This document shows, piece by piece, positions 1 through 7,902 of a DNA stretch of 22,288 bases; the stretch's first letter is position 1; the number at the start of each line of letters is the position of its first letter. Under the pieces are notes generated by a model. That model had not been told where the DNA came from and did not search any database. It was given only the letters and a program-made list of their open reading frames with translations. Origin of the DNA: an uncultured bacterium (GTDB lineage Bacteria > Spirochaetota > Spirochaetia > Sphaerochaetales > Sphaerochaetaceae); NCBI GenBank assembly GCA_905215015.1, contig CAJMOS010000045.1, positions 1 to 22,288 on the forward strand. Reading direction: 5' to 3'. The translations under genes and the position numbers were made by a program.

Positions 1-150
1 GGTATCGGAACCTGGTGGTGGTTTCCCCCATGCCTAATGGCGTCTTCAGCGGATCTGGCCGTCGGGCAGGGTGGACGAACTTGGGGGGCTTTTCGGCTTG
101 TTGGAGTTTCCGGCCATAAAATCTCTCCCCATGGGAAGGGTAGGATGACG

Positions 151-172
151 TATACTTGTTGAAAAGGGAGGA
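151..172 (+). promoter_or_regulatory. Possible -10 element and ribosome-binding site of glpK
   Basis: TATACT at 151-156 resembles a -10 hexamer, but no convincing -35 lies 16-18 bases upstream, so the promoter call is weak. GGGAGGA at 166-172 is a good Shine-Dalgarno sequence 9 bases before the ATG at 182, and it decides the glpK start. In bases 1-150 I see no gene or terminator that I can support. Confidence 0.4.
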
Positions 173-181
173 ACGTGTTCC

Positions 182-1690
182 ATGCAGTATATTGGATCGA
201 TTGACCAGGGTACGACCAGCACCCGTTTCATCTTGTTCGACGAGAAGGCGAATATCGTCGCTTCCTATCAGATGGAGCACAAGCAGGTGTACCCCCAGCC
301 CGGCTGGGTGGAGCATAACCCGTACGAGATCTGGGCCAATACGTAGACCTGTATTGACAAGACGCTGGAGAAGGCCCATGTGACGGCGGACCAGATCAAG
401 GGTGTCGGCATCACCAACCAGCGCGAGACGGTCATCGCTTGGAACCCGAAGACCGGACGTGCCTACTACAACGCGATTGTCTGGCAGGACCTGAGAGGAT
501 CGGAACTGGTCAACCGGCTTTCCGGAAAGGTCACTCTGGAGTATGTCCAGAAGAAGACCGGCCTGCGCATGAGCCCCTATTTCGCGGCAAGCAAGATCGC
601 CTGGCTGCTGGATCATGTGCCGGGCCTGCGCTACGCGGCGGAGAAGGGCGATGTGGTCTTCGGGACAATCGATGCCTGGCTGCTCTACAACCTGACCGGA
701 GGCAAGGTGATCGCCACCGACGCCACCAACGCCAGCCGGTACATGCTGATGGACATCGAGACGCTCCAGTGGGATGACGACATGCTCGGCCTTTTCGGGA
801 TTCCCCGGCAGAGCTTGCCGGCAATCGTCCCGTCGGTCGGGCGCGTCTACGGGACGACGGTACTCGACGGACCCTTCCTCGGAGAGGTGCCGGTCTGCGG
901 AATCTTGGGAGACCAGCAGGCGGCCCTGTTCGGGCAGGCCTGTTTCTCCGAGGGACTGGGCAAATGCACCTACGGCACCGGTTGCTTCCTGCTCTCCAAC
1001 ACAGGCAGCCGCCTCGTCTTCTCGAAGATGGGGTTGGTTTCCACGGTCGCCTACCAGTTCGATGGACAGAAACCTTCCTACGCCCTCGAGGGCTCGGTCG
1101 CAGTGGCGGGAAGCCTGGTGCAGTGGGCTCGAGACAACCTGAAGATTGTTTCTTCCGCTCCCGAACTCGACCAGCTGGCCGAAAGTGTTCCCGATTGTGG
1201 CGGTGTCTATATCGTGCCTGCTTTCAGCGGGCTTTTCGCCCCGTACTGGAGGTCCGAGGCGCGTGGCGTCATCGCTGGCCTGACCGGTTTCGCGACCCGC
1301 GCCCATCTCTGCCGGGCGATTCTCGAGGCGACCGCCTTCCAGGCCAACGATATCTTCGAGGCGATGGAGAGCGACAGTGGCATCCACATGAAGGAGCTGA
1401 AGGTGGACGGGGGGCTTACCAACAGCATTCCGCTGATGGAGTTCCAGTCCAACCTGTTGGCAATCCCGGTTATTCGTCCTAAGATAGTGGAGACCACCGC
1501 GCTGGGTGCCGCTTATGCGGCAGGGCTGACCAGCGGCGTGTTCAAGGACCTCGACCAGCTCCGCGCCCAGTGGCAGGAGGAGCGCAGGTGGGAACCTGAC
1601 ATGGATGCCCAGACGCGGGACAAGAAGATCCGGAAATGGCGCAAGGCGGTCAGCCGCACCCTGAACTGGATCAACGTGGATGAGGAATAA
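182..1690 (+). pseudogene. glpK: Glycerol kinase with an in-frame TAG at codon 55
   Basis: Glycerol kinase phosphorylates glycerol to sn-glycerol 3-phosphate with ATP (FGGY family, cytoplasmic). Reading from the ATG at 182 gives 502 codons, the usual GlpK length, interrupted only by TAG at 344-346. Before the stop the frame holds the ATP-binding motif DQGTTSTR (residues 8-15) and WVEHNPYEIW. After it come GITNQRET, YNAIVWQ, SPYFAASKIAWLLDH and the C-terminal GGLTNS region, all in the same frame. A GTG at 380 could restart translation, but that product would lack the N-terminal phosphate-binding motif and is unlikely to be a kinase. By alignment from memory, codon 55 is polar and variable, often Gln or Ser; CAG to TAG is one C-to-T change. 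It may be a true nonsense mutation, a sequencing error, or a suppressed or reassigned amber codon. No frameshift is present. The stop TAA lies 12 bases before cdaA. Confidence 0.88.
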
Positions 1691-1702
1691 GGAGAAACTC
1701 GC

Positions 1703-2521
1703 ATGAGTTTGACCATGGAATCGACGCTCGACTATGTGAAAATGGCCGTACAGGTCCTTTTCCTGGCTTGGGTGTTCTACCGCTTTTACCAGGGAGTAGC
1801 CCAGACCAAGGCCCAGCAGATCATCCGTATGATCATCAGCTACGTTGTGCTGTTCGGCATCTGCATGCTGTGGAACCTCACCGTGCTGGAATGGGTGCTG
1901 AGGATCTGCTTCCTGCCGTTGTGGATTTTCATCTGTGTCGTCTATCAGCCGGAAATCCGCCGCTCCTTCATCCAGTTGTGGTCAAGCCATGGCCGGCTGT
2001 TCCGCCTTGGCGGACAGACCACCACCAGCGAGCAGATCGATAGCGTGCTGAACGCCTGCGATGTCCTGGTGACGAAGAAACGTGGTGCTTTGATCGTCTT
2101 TCCTCGCCGGCTGGGCATCAAGAACATCATTGACAGCGGTACCTATCTGGATGCCGACATCTCCACGAGTTTGATCCTGACGGTTTTCGACCATGACACG
2201 CCGTTGCACGACGGCGCCATGATCATCGAGGATGGAAGGATCACCGCGGCCGGTTGCTATCTGCCGCTTTCCGACCAGACCGACATCCGCAAGTCCTTTG
2301 GCACCCGCCACCGCGCGGCGCTTGGCCTGGCGGAGGAGAGCGACGCGGTCGTCATCGTCGTCAGCGAGGAGACCCAGGCGGTTTCCGTCGCCTACAACGC
2401 CAACCTGTACTATGACTTGGATGACCCCACCATCAAGCGGATCTTGCTGGCGCTGTTCAGCTACCATGACGTGACCCCGGATGAGCTGCAGCAGGAGGTG
2501 CCCAGTGTTCAGGCGGAATAA
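1703..2521 (+). CDS. cdaA: Diadenylate cyclase CdaA (c-di-AMP synthase)
   Basis: CdaA condenses two ATP into the second messenger cyclic di-AMP at the inner membrane. The 272-residue protein has hydrophobic segments at about 13-30, 42-58 and 63-81, matching the three membrane helices of CdaA. The DAC catalytic domain follows from about 105 to 235, with the diagnostic DGA (170-172) and RHR (202-204) motifs. Length is typical. AAGGAG at 1689-1694, 8 bases before the ATG, supports the start. It sits 12 bases after glpK, and its last 17 bases overlap the start of the next gene, a YbbR/CdaR homologue. cdaA-cdaR pairing is the normal arrangement, which makes the assignment secure. Co-transcription with glpK is likely, so a translation stop in glpK could exert polarity on it. 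Confidence 0.95.
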   Translation: MSLTMESTLDYVKMAVQVLFLAWVFYRFYQGVAQTKAQQIIRMIISYVVLFGICMLWNLTVLEWVLRICFLPLWIFICVVYQPEIRRSFIQLWSSHGRLFRLGGQTTTSEQIDSVLNACDVLVTKKRGALIVFPRRLGIKNIIDSGTYLDADISTSLILTVFDHDTPLHDGAMIIEDGRITAAGCYLPLSDQTDIRKSFGTRHRAALGLAEESDAVVIVVSEETQAVSVAYNANLYYDLDDPTIKRILLALFSYHDVTPDELQQEVPSVQAE

Positions 2522-2915
2522 GGTTCTTCATAGTTTGCTATCGAGCTGGATGCCGAAGGTGATCGCCCTGATTGCCGCCCTGTTGCTCTATGTCTTCGGT
2601 TCCTACACCAATCGGGAGAGCCGCAATGTGACTATCCCGGTCACCGTGGAGCTTCCCGCCCTGGTGGTGGCGGTCTCCACCGTCCCGACCACGGTCGACG
2701 TGAGGATTTCCGGGACGGGGGACGTGATCTACCTTGTCAATCCGGAGATGATCAAGGCCTCGGTCGATTTCTCCAAGGTAGACAAACGCGGCATCGCCGT
2801 CGCTCCTGTCGTGCTGGATTTCGACCAGACAGCCTTTGTTTCCGGCAGTATCACCCTTGAGGCGGTTCCCTCCCAGTATCGAGTCATGTTCGAGACTCCT
2901 TCTTCCACACGGTAA
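2505..2915 (+). CDS. cdaR: YbbR-domain protein CdaR, CdaA regulator
   Basis: CdaR is a membrane-anchored extracytoplasmic protein that modulates CdaA. I place the start at GTG 2505 because AGGAGGT (2493-2499) lies 5 bases upstream; an ATG at 2481 in the same frame has no such site. The 136-residue product has one N-terminal membrane helix (about residues 16-34). A single YbbR-like beta domain follows, with SxVPxTVDVRISG and a later FVSGSITLEAVPSQYRV stretch. Many CdaR proteins carry three or four YbbR repeats; this one has a single repeat, so it is a short form. It overlaps cdaA by 17 bases, indicating translational coupling. Function is inferred from the domain plus its neighbour. Confidence 0.85.
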   Translation: MFRRNKVLHSLLSSWMPKVIALIAALLLYVFGSYTNRESRNVTIPVTVELPALVVAVSTVPTTVDVRISGTGDVIYLVNPEMIKASVDFSKVDKRGIAVAPVVLDFDQTAFVSGSITLEAVPSQYRVMFETPSSTR

Positions 2916-2918
2916 GCG

Positions 2919-3758
2919 ATGGCGCGCACCGACTGGAACCGACCCCCATTGGCCCCTCTTGGCGAAGGTCTTCGCCGCATCCGCATGACTGTCAGCTATG
3001 ACGGAGGGGATTATCATGGCTGGCAGAGCCAGGAAAACGGGGTGAGCGTGCAGCAACGGCTCGAGGAGGCGCTGCTGGCGATGCTGGGTGAGCGCGTCGA
3101 CGTCCAGGGCAGCGGAAGGACCGACAGCGGGGTCCATGCGTTGGGCCAGGTCTGCCATTTCGATATCCGCAGCAAGGTTCCCGCCAAGGCGTTCAAGCCC
3201 CGCCTGAACCATTTGCTTCCTCCGGACATCCGTGTCATGGAGGCCGAGGAGGTCGACGGCACCTTCCATGCCCGGTTCACTACGATGGCCCGCGAGTACC
3301 GGTATCTTGTCAAACAGATTGATGATGTGACGGCTTTCGACCATCATCGGGTCTATGCGGTCAAGGCGCTTCCCTCGATGGATCTGTTGGACGGGTACGC
3401 GGCGTGCATCCAGGGGACCCACGATTTTTCCACCTTCTGCGCTGCCGGCGACCTTTCTCCCTCGAAGTTCCGAGATATTTACGTCAGCAAGTGGACCTTG
3501 GGCAAGGATTCCTATGGGTACGATTTGCTGACCTACACGATTTGTGGCAACGCCTTTCTGTATCACATGGTCCGGTCTTTGGTCGGGACCCAGCTGGACT
3601 GCGCCCACCAAGGCTTGGGTGTCCAGATGTTCCGTGAGATACTGGACTCGAAGGATCGTCGGAGGGCGGGACGTACCGCCCCGAGCGAGGGGCTGTACCT
3701 CGCCCGGATCAGCTATGACCCGGACGAGTATGCTTGGTTCGAGGAGCGGGACAGATGA
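2919..3758 (+). CDS. truA: tRNA pseudouridine(38-40) synthase TruA
   Basis: TruA isomerises uridines 38-40 in the anticodon arm of many tRNAs. The 279-residue product has MTVSYDGGDYHGWQ near its N-terminus and GRTDSGVHA at 67-75, with the catalytic Asp at residue 69. The C-terminal half contains FLYHMVRSLVGT, also characteristic of the family. The ATG at 2919 follows the cdaR stop by 3 bases but has no clear Shine-Dalgarno sequence. An ATG at 2985 (before TVSYDGG) is an alternative start that would remove a 22-residue N-terminal extension. The stop overlaps the next gene by four bases (ATGA), so the two are probably co-translated. Confidence 0.95.
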   Translation: MARTDWNRPPLAPLGEGLRRIRMTVSYDGGDYHGWQSQENGVSVQQRLEEALLAMLGERVDVQGSGRTDSGVHALGQVCHFDIRSKVPAKAFKPRLNHLLPPDIRVMEAEEVDGTFHARFTTMAREYRYLVKQIDDVTAFDHHRVYAVKALPSMDLLDGYAACIQGTHDFSTFCAAGDLSPSKFRDIYVSKWTLGKDSYGYDLLTYTICGNAFLYHMVRSLVGTQLDCAHQGLGVQMFREILDSKDRRRAGRTAPSEGLYLARISYDPDEYAWFEERDR

Positions 3759-4465
3759 CGCGGGAAGAGAAGATCGAGGCAATGAAGGAGTTTTCCGACC
3801 TGTGTGACCAAGCGCGGGCCTGTATCACCGGGGAGCCTTACCACCACACCGAGATAGAGATTTCCGTCCCCGAGGAACAGCCTGTCGATATTGGAAGCGC
3901 CGATTTGCGGCAGCTTTCCTCCATGGTGCTTTCCTGCCAGCGTTGCCGGCTCTGCCAGGGGCGGAACCATGCGGTGGTCGGGGAGGGGGTCATGCGCCCG
4001 TTGCTGATGGTGATCGGCGAGGGGCCGGGAGCGGACGAGGACGCCACCGGCCGGCCCTTTGTCGGAAGGAGCGGGCAGTACCTTGACTCTTGGCTGAGCC
4101 CGATCGGCCTTTCCCGCCAGAAGAATGTCTATATCGCCAACATCGTCAAATGCAGGCCGCCCCAGAACCGGACTCCGCTTCCGGACGAGGTGGAACTCTG
4201 CGTCCCCTATGTGAAACGGCAAATCCAGCTGGTTGGTCCGCAGGCAATCCTCCTGTCCGGGGCGACCGCCGCCCATGCCATGCTGGGCAGGGTCGAGGGA
4301 GTGGGAAAGCTCCGGAACCAGACGTTCCAGCTTGATGGGATCCCGACGGTGGTCACCTACCACCCGGCCGGAGTGCTTCGCAATCCTACGTTGAAAAGGG
4401 ATGTCTGGAACGACATCAAGCGGATCGCCGGCATCCTCCAGCTCCCGATTCTCAGAGGCCGGTGA
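3755..4465 (+). CDS. Uracil-DNA glycosylase, family 4 (Fe-S type)
   Basis: It removes uracil from DNA, starting base-excision repair. The start chosen is ATG 3755, overlapping the truA stop; the longer frame from 3734 adds only residues read inside truA. In the 236-residue product I see motif A as GEGPGADED (88-96), NIVKCRPPQNRTP (129-141) and the C-terminal YHPAGVLRNP (202-211) with His203. Cys61, Cys64, Cys133 and Cys149 fit the four 4Fe-4S ligands of family 4/5 enzymes. About 50 N-terminal residues before the Fe-S domain are poorly conserved, as is common for this family. It is followed by priA with a one-base overlap. Confidence 0.92.
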   Translation: MTREEKIEAMKEFSDLCDQARACITGEPYHHTEIEISVPEEQPVDIGSADLRQLSSMVLSCQRCRLCQGRNHAVVGEGVMRPLLMVIGEGPGADEDATGRPFVGRSGQYLDSWLSPIGLSRQKNVYIANIVKCRPPQNRTPLPDEVELCVPYVKRQIQLVGPQAILLSGATAAHAMLGRVEGVGKLRNQTFQLDGIPTVVTYHPAGVLRNPTLKRDVWNDIKRIAGILQLPILRGR

Positions 4466-6426
4466 TGTTCGCCTCCATCTTGGTTGACCGCCCGCTGAAG
4501 CAGAGCTTCACCTACCAGGTTCCCGACGACATGGCTGTCGCTGCCGGAGTGCGGGTCGTCGTCCCCTTCGGGAGCCAGGAACTGACTGGCTATGTGATTG
4601 GATTGCAGTCCTCCTTCGAGACCACCGGCTTCAAGGTGCTTCCGATCAAGCGTGTCATCGACAAGGAGCCGGTTTTCGGTTCGGGGGAAATCGCCCTTTC
4701 CAAGTGGATGAGCCGCTTCTATCTCTGCAGCCAGGGAGAGGCGCTCGCATTGATGATTCCTGGCGGCAAGAAGGAGAACATCATCCCCGCCATGAGCATG
4801 GAGGCCGATGACGAGGTAGGGGTGGTAAGCCAGCTCACTTCGGAGCAGGCCTCGGCGATAGAGACGATCGGCCGGGCGGAATACCCCATGTATTATCTAT
4901 ATGGCGTGACGGGAAGCGGCAAGAGCGAGGTCTTCCTGCGTAGCGCCGAACACGTCATAGCCCAGGGCCGGCAGGTCATCTACCTGGTGCCCGAAATCAC
5001 GTTGACTTTCCAGTTGGCGAAGATGGTCCAGAAGCGCTTCGCCGACCGGGTTGCCATCCTCCATAGCGCCTTGACCGACAGCCAGCGGCTGGCGGAGTGG
5101 ATGCGGATTCGTAATGGCAGCGTTGATTTGGTGATTGGAGCCCGTAGCGCGGTCTTCGCTCCGGTGCCAAGGCTTGGCATGATCATCATCGACGAGGAAC
5201 ATGAGAACAGCTACAAGGCCGACCAGACCCCCCGCTACCATGCCCGCCAGGTAGCCCAGTGGAGGTGCCAGAGCGAGCATGCCCTGTTGGTCATGGGGTC
5301 GGCGACCCCGTCGATGGAGGCGTGGAAGTTGGCACAGGAGGGGAAGATCCACTATATGGAGCTGCCCCATCGGGTTGGCGGGGGCAAGCTTCCCGAAATC
5401 AGCGTCGTCGACATGAAAGGGGTCTCCACCACGATCGGTCCCCAGCTAGAGGAGGCGATGCGGCAGGTACTGCAGCGGGGCAAGCAGGTGGTCCTGTTCC
5501 TCAACCGGAGGGGATTCTCCTACTATTTCCACTGCAAGAGTTGCGGGTATGAGATGACATGTCCCCATTGCTCGGTCTCGCTGACGTACCACAAGTCGAA
5601 GAACCTGATGGTCTGCCATTACTGCGGCTACCATACCCGACCGGTCCATGTCTGTCCGCAATGTCACTCGCTGGATGTCGGATACAGCGGTTTCGGGACA
5701 GAGATGGTGGAGAGCGAGGTCCAGTCGCTTTTCCCCGGCAAGCAGGTTGCCCGGATCGATGCCGATGTCTCGGCCAGCGACAGCCACCAGAACAAGGTCC
5801 GGAAGATCATCGAAGCCTTCGGCGAGGGAAGGATCGATATTCTTCTGGGCACCCAGATGGTTGCCAAGGGGTTGAACTTCCCCGGAGTCGAGCTGGTCGG
5901 CATCGTCCTTGCCGACAGTGGCCTGAACATTCCCGATTTCCGTGCCGAGGAACGCACCTTCGCCCTGCTGACCCAGGTCTCGGGGCGCGCGGGACGGTAC
6001 AACGACAAGGGCAGGGTGGTGATCCAGACCTTCCATCCGAAGAACGCTGCCATCGTCGCCGCCCAGCGTGGGGACCTGAAAGCCTTCTACTCGATGGAGC
6101 TGGCGAACCGCGAGATGACCGGCTTTCCCCCGTACAGCCGCTTGGTCAACCTGGTCTTGCGTGGCCGGAAGGAACAGACGGTGGTCTCCGCCTGTGCCAC
6201 GCTGGGGGACCTGATCCGGAGCCTGGATCCGGATGGGGCTGTGGAGGTGATGTGCAACGATGCCTGCGCCATCGAGCGCAAGGGGGACTACTTCCGCCAC
6301 CATATCCTGCTGCGCAGCCTGCATCCGGGAAAACTGCAAGCGCTCGTCGCCCGCGCCCTAGGTCTGTACAAGGTCCCTTCCGGCATCTATGTCGAGGTCG
6401 ATATCGACCCGATGCAGATGCTCTGA
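4465..6426 (+). CDS. priA: Primosomal protein N', replication-restart helicase PriA
   Basis: PriA recognises collapsed replication forks and reloads the replisome. The 653-residue protein begins with a DNA-binding domain (MFASILVDRPLKQSFTY). The helicase core has Walker A GVTGSGKS (147-154), Walker B DEEH (243-246), GSATPS (278-283), and LGTQMVAKGLNFP with QVSGRAGR in the second lobe. Eight zinc-binding cysteines lie at 357, 360, 366, 369, 384, 387, 397 and 400. Walker A has Ser where many PriA have Thr, a conservative change. ATG 4465 is preferred over GTG 4462 because AGAGG at 4454-4458 gives better spacing. The start overlaps the preceding stop by one base. Confidence 0.97.
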   Translation: MFASILVDRPLKQSFTYQVPDDMAVAAGVRVVVPFGSQELTGYVIGLQSSFETTGFKVLPIKRVIDKEPVFGSGEIALSKWMSRFYLCSQGEALALMIPGGKKENIIPAMSMEADDEVGVVSQLTSEQASAIETIGRAEYPMYYLYGVTGSGKSEVFLRSAEHVIAQGRQVIYLVPEITLTFQLAKMVQKRFADRVAILHSALTDSQRLAEWMRIRNGSVDLVIGARSAVFAPVPRLGMIIIDEEHENSYKADQTPRYHARQVAQWRCQSEHALLVMGSATPSMEAWKLAQEGKIHYMELPHRVGGGKLPEISVVDMKGVSTTIGPQLEEAMRQVLQRGKQVVLFLNRRGFSYYFHCKSCGYEMTCPHCSVSLTYHKSKNLMVCHYCGYHTRPVHVCPQCHSLDVGYSGFGTEMVESEVQSLFPGKQVARIDADVSASDSHQNKVRKIIEAFGEGRIDILLGTQMVAKGLNFPGVELVGIVLADSGLNIPDFRAEERTFALLTQVSGRAGRYNDKGRVVIQTFHPKNAAIVAAQRGDLKAFYSMELANREMTGFPPYSRLVNLVLRGRKEQTVVSACATLGDLIRSLDPDGAVEVMCNDACAIERKGDYFRHHILLRSLHPGKLQALVARALGLYKVPSGIYVEVDIDPMQML

Positions 6427-6430
6427 TGAG

Positions 6431-6459
6431 TTGGCATTCTGGACCAATACGTGTACATT
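6431..6459 (+). promoter_or_regulatory. Candidate sigma-70 promoter for def-fmt and downstream genes
   Basis: In the 62-base gap after priA, TTGGCA (6431-6436) is followed by a 17-base spacer and TACATT (6454-6459). This is a reasonable sigma-70 promoter 30 bases before the def start. A GAGGAG ribosome-binding site follows at 6477-6482. It would start a second transcription unit, but read-through from priA is also possible. Confidence 0.4.
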
Positions 6460-6488
6460 GGAAGCTGGAAATGTTCGAGGAGTAGTCC

Positions 6489-6989
6489 ATGTTGCATATC
6501 TTGAAATTAGGGAATCCTGTGCTCAGCCAGCAGTGCGCACCGGTGACCGAATTCAACGAGGAATTGAAAAAGACTGTGGAAGGCATGTTCGAGGCGATGG
6601 AAAAGGCTGACGGGGTGGGACTTGCGGCTCCGCAGGTCGGCATCCCCAAGCGCTTCTTCGTGATCGAGATCAAGGACGAGGTGCGCCGCGCCTTCATCAA
6701 CCCCCAGATCATGCAGACTTCGATGGATGAGGTGATGATGGAGGAGGGTTGCCTTTCCGTTCCCGGTGTCTACCGGGAGGTGAAGCGCCCCCGCCAGGTC
6801 ACCGTACAGGCTCAGGATGTGGACGGCAAGCCCTTTACCGTCACCGCTGACGGACTGTACGGCAGGTGCATCCAGCATGAGTACGACCATTTGAACGGCG
6901 TCCTGTTCATCGACCATCTTGACGAGGTGGAAAAGGAGCAGGCGGTCAAGCTGTTCAAGCGGAAGAATCGTTTTGGAAGGAACAAGTGA
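6489..6989 (+). CDS. def: Peptide deformylase
   Basis: It removes the formyl group from the N-terminal methionine of new proteins. All three signature motifs are present in the 166-residue product: GVGLAAPQ (42-49), EGCLSVPG (86-93) with metal ligand Cys88, and QHEYDH (129-134) with metal ligands His130 and His134 and catalytic Glu131. Length is normal. The start is set by GAGGAG six bases upstream. The stop overlaps the fmt start by four bases (GTGA), the usual def-fmt pairing of deformylase with the formylating enzyme. Confidence 0.97.
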   Translation: MLHILKLGNPVLSQQCAPVTEFNEELKKTVEGMFEAMEKADGVGLAAPQVGIPKRFFVIEIKDEVRRAFINPQIMQTSMDEVMMEEGCLSVPGVYREVKRPRQVTVQAQDVDGKPFTVTADGLYGRCIQHEYDHLNGVLFIDHLDEVEKEQAVKLFKRKNRFGRNK

Positions 6990-7897
6990 AGATCCTTTTT
7001 GCCGGTACTCCCGATATCGCCGTTCCCACGCTCGAGGCGCTTGCCGCGCGTTTCGAGGTGGTTGGGGTCCTGACTGGACTCGACAAACCCCAGGGCCGCA
7101 AGAAAATTCTGGTGGCGTCCCCGGTCAAGCAGGCCGCCCTGCGGCTCGGCCTGCCGGTCGTCCAGTTCGACCACCTTGGCAGCGAGGCCCGCGGCGCAGT
7201 CAGCGCGCTCGGGGCCGACACGCTGGTCTGTTTCGCTTTCGGCAAGTTCTTCGGGCCGAAATTCCTAGGAATGTTCAGCTTGGCTCTGAACATCCATCCC
7301 TCGCTCCTGCCGGAGCTTCGGGGACCAAGCCCAATCCAAGGGGCTATTCTCGGCGGCATGACCGAGAGTGGTATTTCCATCCAGAAACTGGCCAAGGAGA
7401 TGGACAGCGGGGACTTGTGCGCCCAGATGCGTTTCCCGTTGGACGGGACGGAGACCGATGGTTCCCTGACCGAGAAGGTCTCCCGCCTTGCTCCTGCTTT
7501 CGTGGTCGACGCGCTTTCCAAACCCCTCGTCTTCACTCCCCAGAGCGGGGAGCCCACCTTCTGCAGGATGCTCAGCCATGAGGACGGCATCATCTCCTGG
7601 AATCGGCCTGCCAGAGAGATTTCCGCCCAGATCCGTGCCTTGTATCCTTGGCCGAAGGCGCAGACCACCTTCCAGAAAGGCGTGCTGTACGTGACCGGGA
7701 CGAGCGGGTATGAGGATGGTGTCGAGGGACCGGCGGGTATGGTGCTGCGCAAGGACAAGAAGCGTGGCATCGCAGTCCAGACCGGCGAGGGAATCCTCTG
7801 GGTCAGCAGGCTCCAGAAGCAGCAGAAGAACGAGATGGACGCCCTTGCCTTCCTGAACGGGAACCAGGGAATCCTGGGCTCGGTACTGGGGGAATAA
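6986..7897 (+). CDS. fmt: Methionyl-tRNA formyltransferase
   Basis: It formylates initiator Met-tRNA using 10-formyl-tetrahydrofolate. The 303-residue product starts at GTG 6986 inside the end of def. It shows LFAGTPDIAVPTLEAL at the N-terminus, then NIHPSLLPELRGPSPIQGAI (102-121) with Asn102 and His104 of the catalytic centre, and EMDSGD (138-143) with Asp140. The C-terminal tRNA-binding domain contains ISWNRPAREISAQIRAL. It is slightly shorter than the E. coli enzyme (about 315 residues) but looks complete. GAAGGAA just upstream acts as a ribosome-binding site. The next gene begins 5 bases after its stop. Confidence 0.96.
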   Translation: MKILFAGTPDIAVPTLEALAARFEVVGVLTGLDKPQGRKKILVASPVKQAALRLGLPVVQFDHLGSEARGAVSALGADTLVCFAFGKFFGPKFLGMFSLALNIHPSLLPELRGPSPIQGAILGGMTESGISIQKLAKEMDSGDLCAQMRFPLDGTETDGSLTEKVSRLAPAFVVDALSKPLVFTPQSGEPTFCRMLSHEDGIISWNRPAREISAQIRALYPWPKAQTTFQKGVLYVTGTSGYEDGVEGPAGMVLRKDKKRGIAVQTGEGILWVSRLQKQQKNEMDALAFLNGNQGILGSVLGE

Positions 7898-7902
7898 GTT
7901 CC

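Noticed and set aside
56..116. TGGCCG (56-61) and CGGCCA (111-116) as a hairpin upstream of glpK
   Set aside because: Six-base arms about 50 bases apart are expected by chance in GC-rich DNA.
380..1690. Shorter glycerol kinase starting at GTG 380 as the real gene
   Set aside because: Homology extends upstream in the same frame to ATG 182, and the shorter form would lack the ATP-binding DQGTTSTR motif. It may be a restart product but not a normal kinase.
2538..3782. A 414-codon minus-strand open frame across cdaR and truA
   Set aside because: Antisense to real overlapping genes; composition and lack of motifs mark it as a shadow.
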